DNA from: Sphingopyxis sp. Root154
GTDB lineage: Bacteria > Pseudomonadota > Alphaproteobacteria > Sphingomonadales > Sphingomonadaceae
DNA length: 64,000 bases
NCBI RefSeq assembly: GCF_001427105.1
Contig: NZ_LMGI01000003.1
Coordinates: 807,467 to 871,466, forward strand
Direction of reading: 5' to 3'
The position numbers were made by a program, and so were the translations under genes. The notes beneath the pieces were generated by a model. It saw only the letters and a list, made by a program, of their open reading frames with translations, made no database searches and was not told where the DNA came from. Below, piece by piece: positions 63,573 through 64,000 of this stretch. Positions within the stretch are counted from its first letter, which is position 1; each line of letters opens with the position of its first letter.

Positions 63573-63808
63573 GTCCGCTCCCCTCCCTGCCGACCGATGA
63601 GGCGCGAAATGCGCATGTCGGATACAGATAAATAACGTAGCAGGGCGGTGACACGGCGGATAGGCGTGATTTATCCTGACCCGAACCGGAACCAGCCCAT
63701 GTCTCAAGCACTGATTTCGCGGGACGCTTGCCTTATTGCAATATGCGGCGCATCTCGAACCGTGCCAAGTTGAGACTGTCTTAAAGATTTTCTGATAGCA
63801 CGACGAGC

Positions 63809-64000
63809 ATGAAACCAATCCGCAAAGCCGTCTTCCCCGTCGCCGGCCTCGGCACCCGCTTCCTGCCCGCGACCAAGGCGATTCCAAAGGAAATGCTGCC
63901 CGTCGTCGACCGGCCGCTGATCCAATATGCGGTCGACGAGGCACGCGAGGCGGGGATCGAACAGATGATCTTCGTCACCGGGCGCGGTAAAAGCGCGATC
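63809..64000 (+). CDS. galU: UTP-glucose-1-phosphate uridylyltransferase (5' part)
   Basis: The first 64 codons are in the window: [49 protein letters not shown]. The [12 protein letters not shown] nucleotide-binding motif and [11 protein letters not shown] identify GalU. It makes UDP-glucose from UTP and glucose-1-phosphate, the precursor of UDP-glucuronate, UDP-xylose and UDP-galacturonate used by this locus. It is more GC-rich than the preceding intergenic DNA, a return to the host style. Confidence 0.95.
   Translation, partial: MKPIRKAVFPVAGLGTRFLPATKAIPKEMLPVVDRPLIQYAVDEAREAGIEQMIFVTGRGKSAI

Noticed and set aside
29971..63700. An integrative element with integrase and att sites
   Set aside because: No integrase, relaxase or phage gene is present and no repeat of the tRNA 3' end was found within the window.

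Overview
The window reads as the chromosome of a high-GC alphaproteobacterium of the Sphingomonadaceae, most like Sphingopyxis. This rests on the gene families present (a V-type exosortase with PEPxxWA-CTERM proteins, KorAB, a DmdC-like acyl-CoA dehydrogenase, an M13 peptidase) and on the GC-rich coding style. The species is an inference; no marker gene settles it.

Region 1 (1-16.9 kb) is a leucine/isovalerate catabolism locus. A LysR regulator that runs off the left edge diverges from isovaleryl-CoA dehydrogenase. Both methylcrotonyl-CoA carboxylase subunits (mccB, mccA) follow, then a MaoC hydratase and a CitE-type lyase. Small proteins are packed in with ATGA/GTGA overlaps (membrane proteins, VOC, CPBP protease, DUF3088, ABM-like, GNAT). 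An M13 peptidase lies on the opposite strand between ivd and mccB. After the operon come a TIR-membrane-DUF3617 protein, a phospholipase D-like protein, a DmdC-like dehydrogenase and a MerR regulator with a palindromic operator-like site.

Region 2 (16.9-30.05 kb) is mostly housekeeping: a lipoprotein, hisI, purF, an SDR, a serine hydrolase, a cyclopropane-fatty-acid synthase-like enzyme, a membrane metal-dependent hydrolase, korB-korA, an HSL-type esterase, rppH, a family 5 uracil-DNA glycosylase, folK and a tRNA-Lys(TTT).

Region 3 (30.05-63.7 kb) starts right after the tRNA and is a large exopolysaccharide/exosortase locus with a more AT-rich, less uniform composition, gene-poor gaps and one transposase remnant. 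It carries sugar-nucleotide enzymes (UDP-glucuronate 4-epimerase, UDP-glucuronate decarboxylase), glycosyltransferases of several folds, and a polyprenyl-phosphate sugar transferase. Assembly and export genes are a Wzx flippase, a Wzy/ligase-like protein, Wza-, GumC/Wzz- and CpsD-like proteins and a beta-barrel protein. Two O-acyltransferases are also present. The exosortase part is xrtV, epsI and an EpsD-like PPIase, two PEPxxWA-CTERM substrates and a distant XrtV accessory protein. Cell-wall enzymes (YkuD, CAP, SleB) sit among them. Two paralogous PilZ-XRE fusion proteins are the likely local regulators, possibly linking c-di-GMP to transcription. The window ends in galU, which makes the UDP-glucose that feeds the pathway.

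The most unusual items are the paired PilZ-XRE regulators in the XrtV locus, the TIR-TM-DUF3617 protein, and the MaoC plus CitE ending of a proteobacterial leucine operon. No CRISPR array, complete insertion sequence or integrase was seen.
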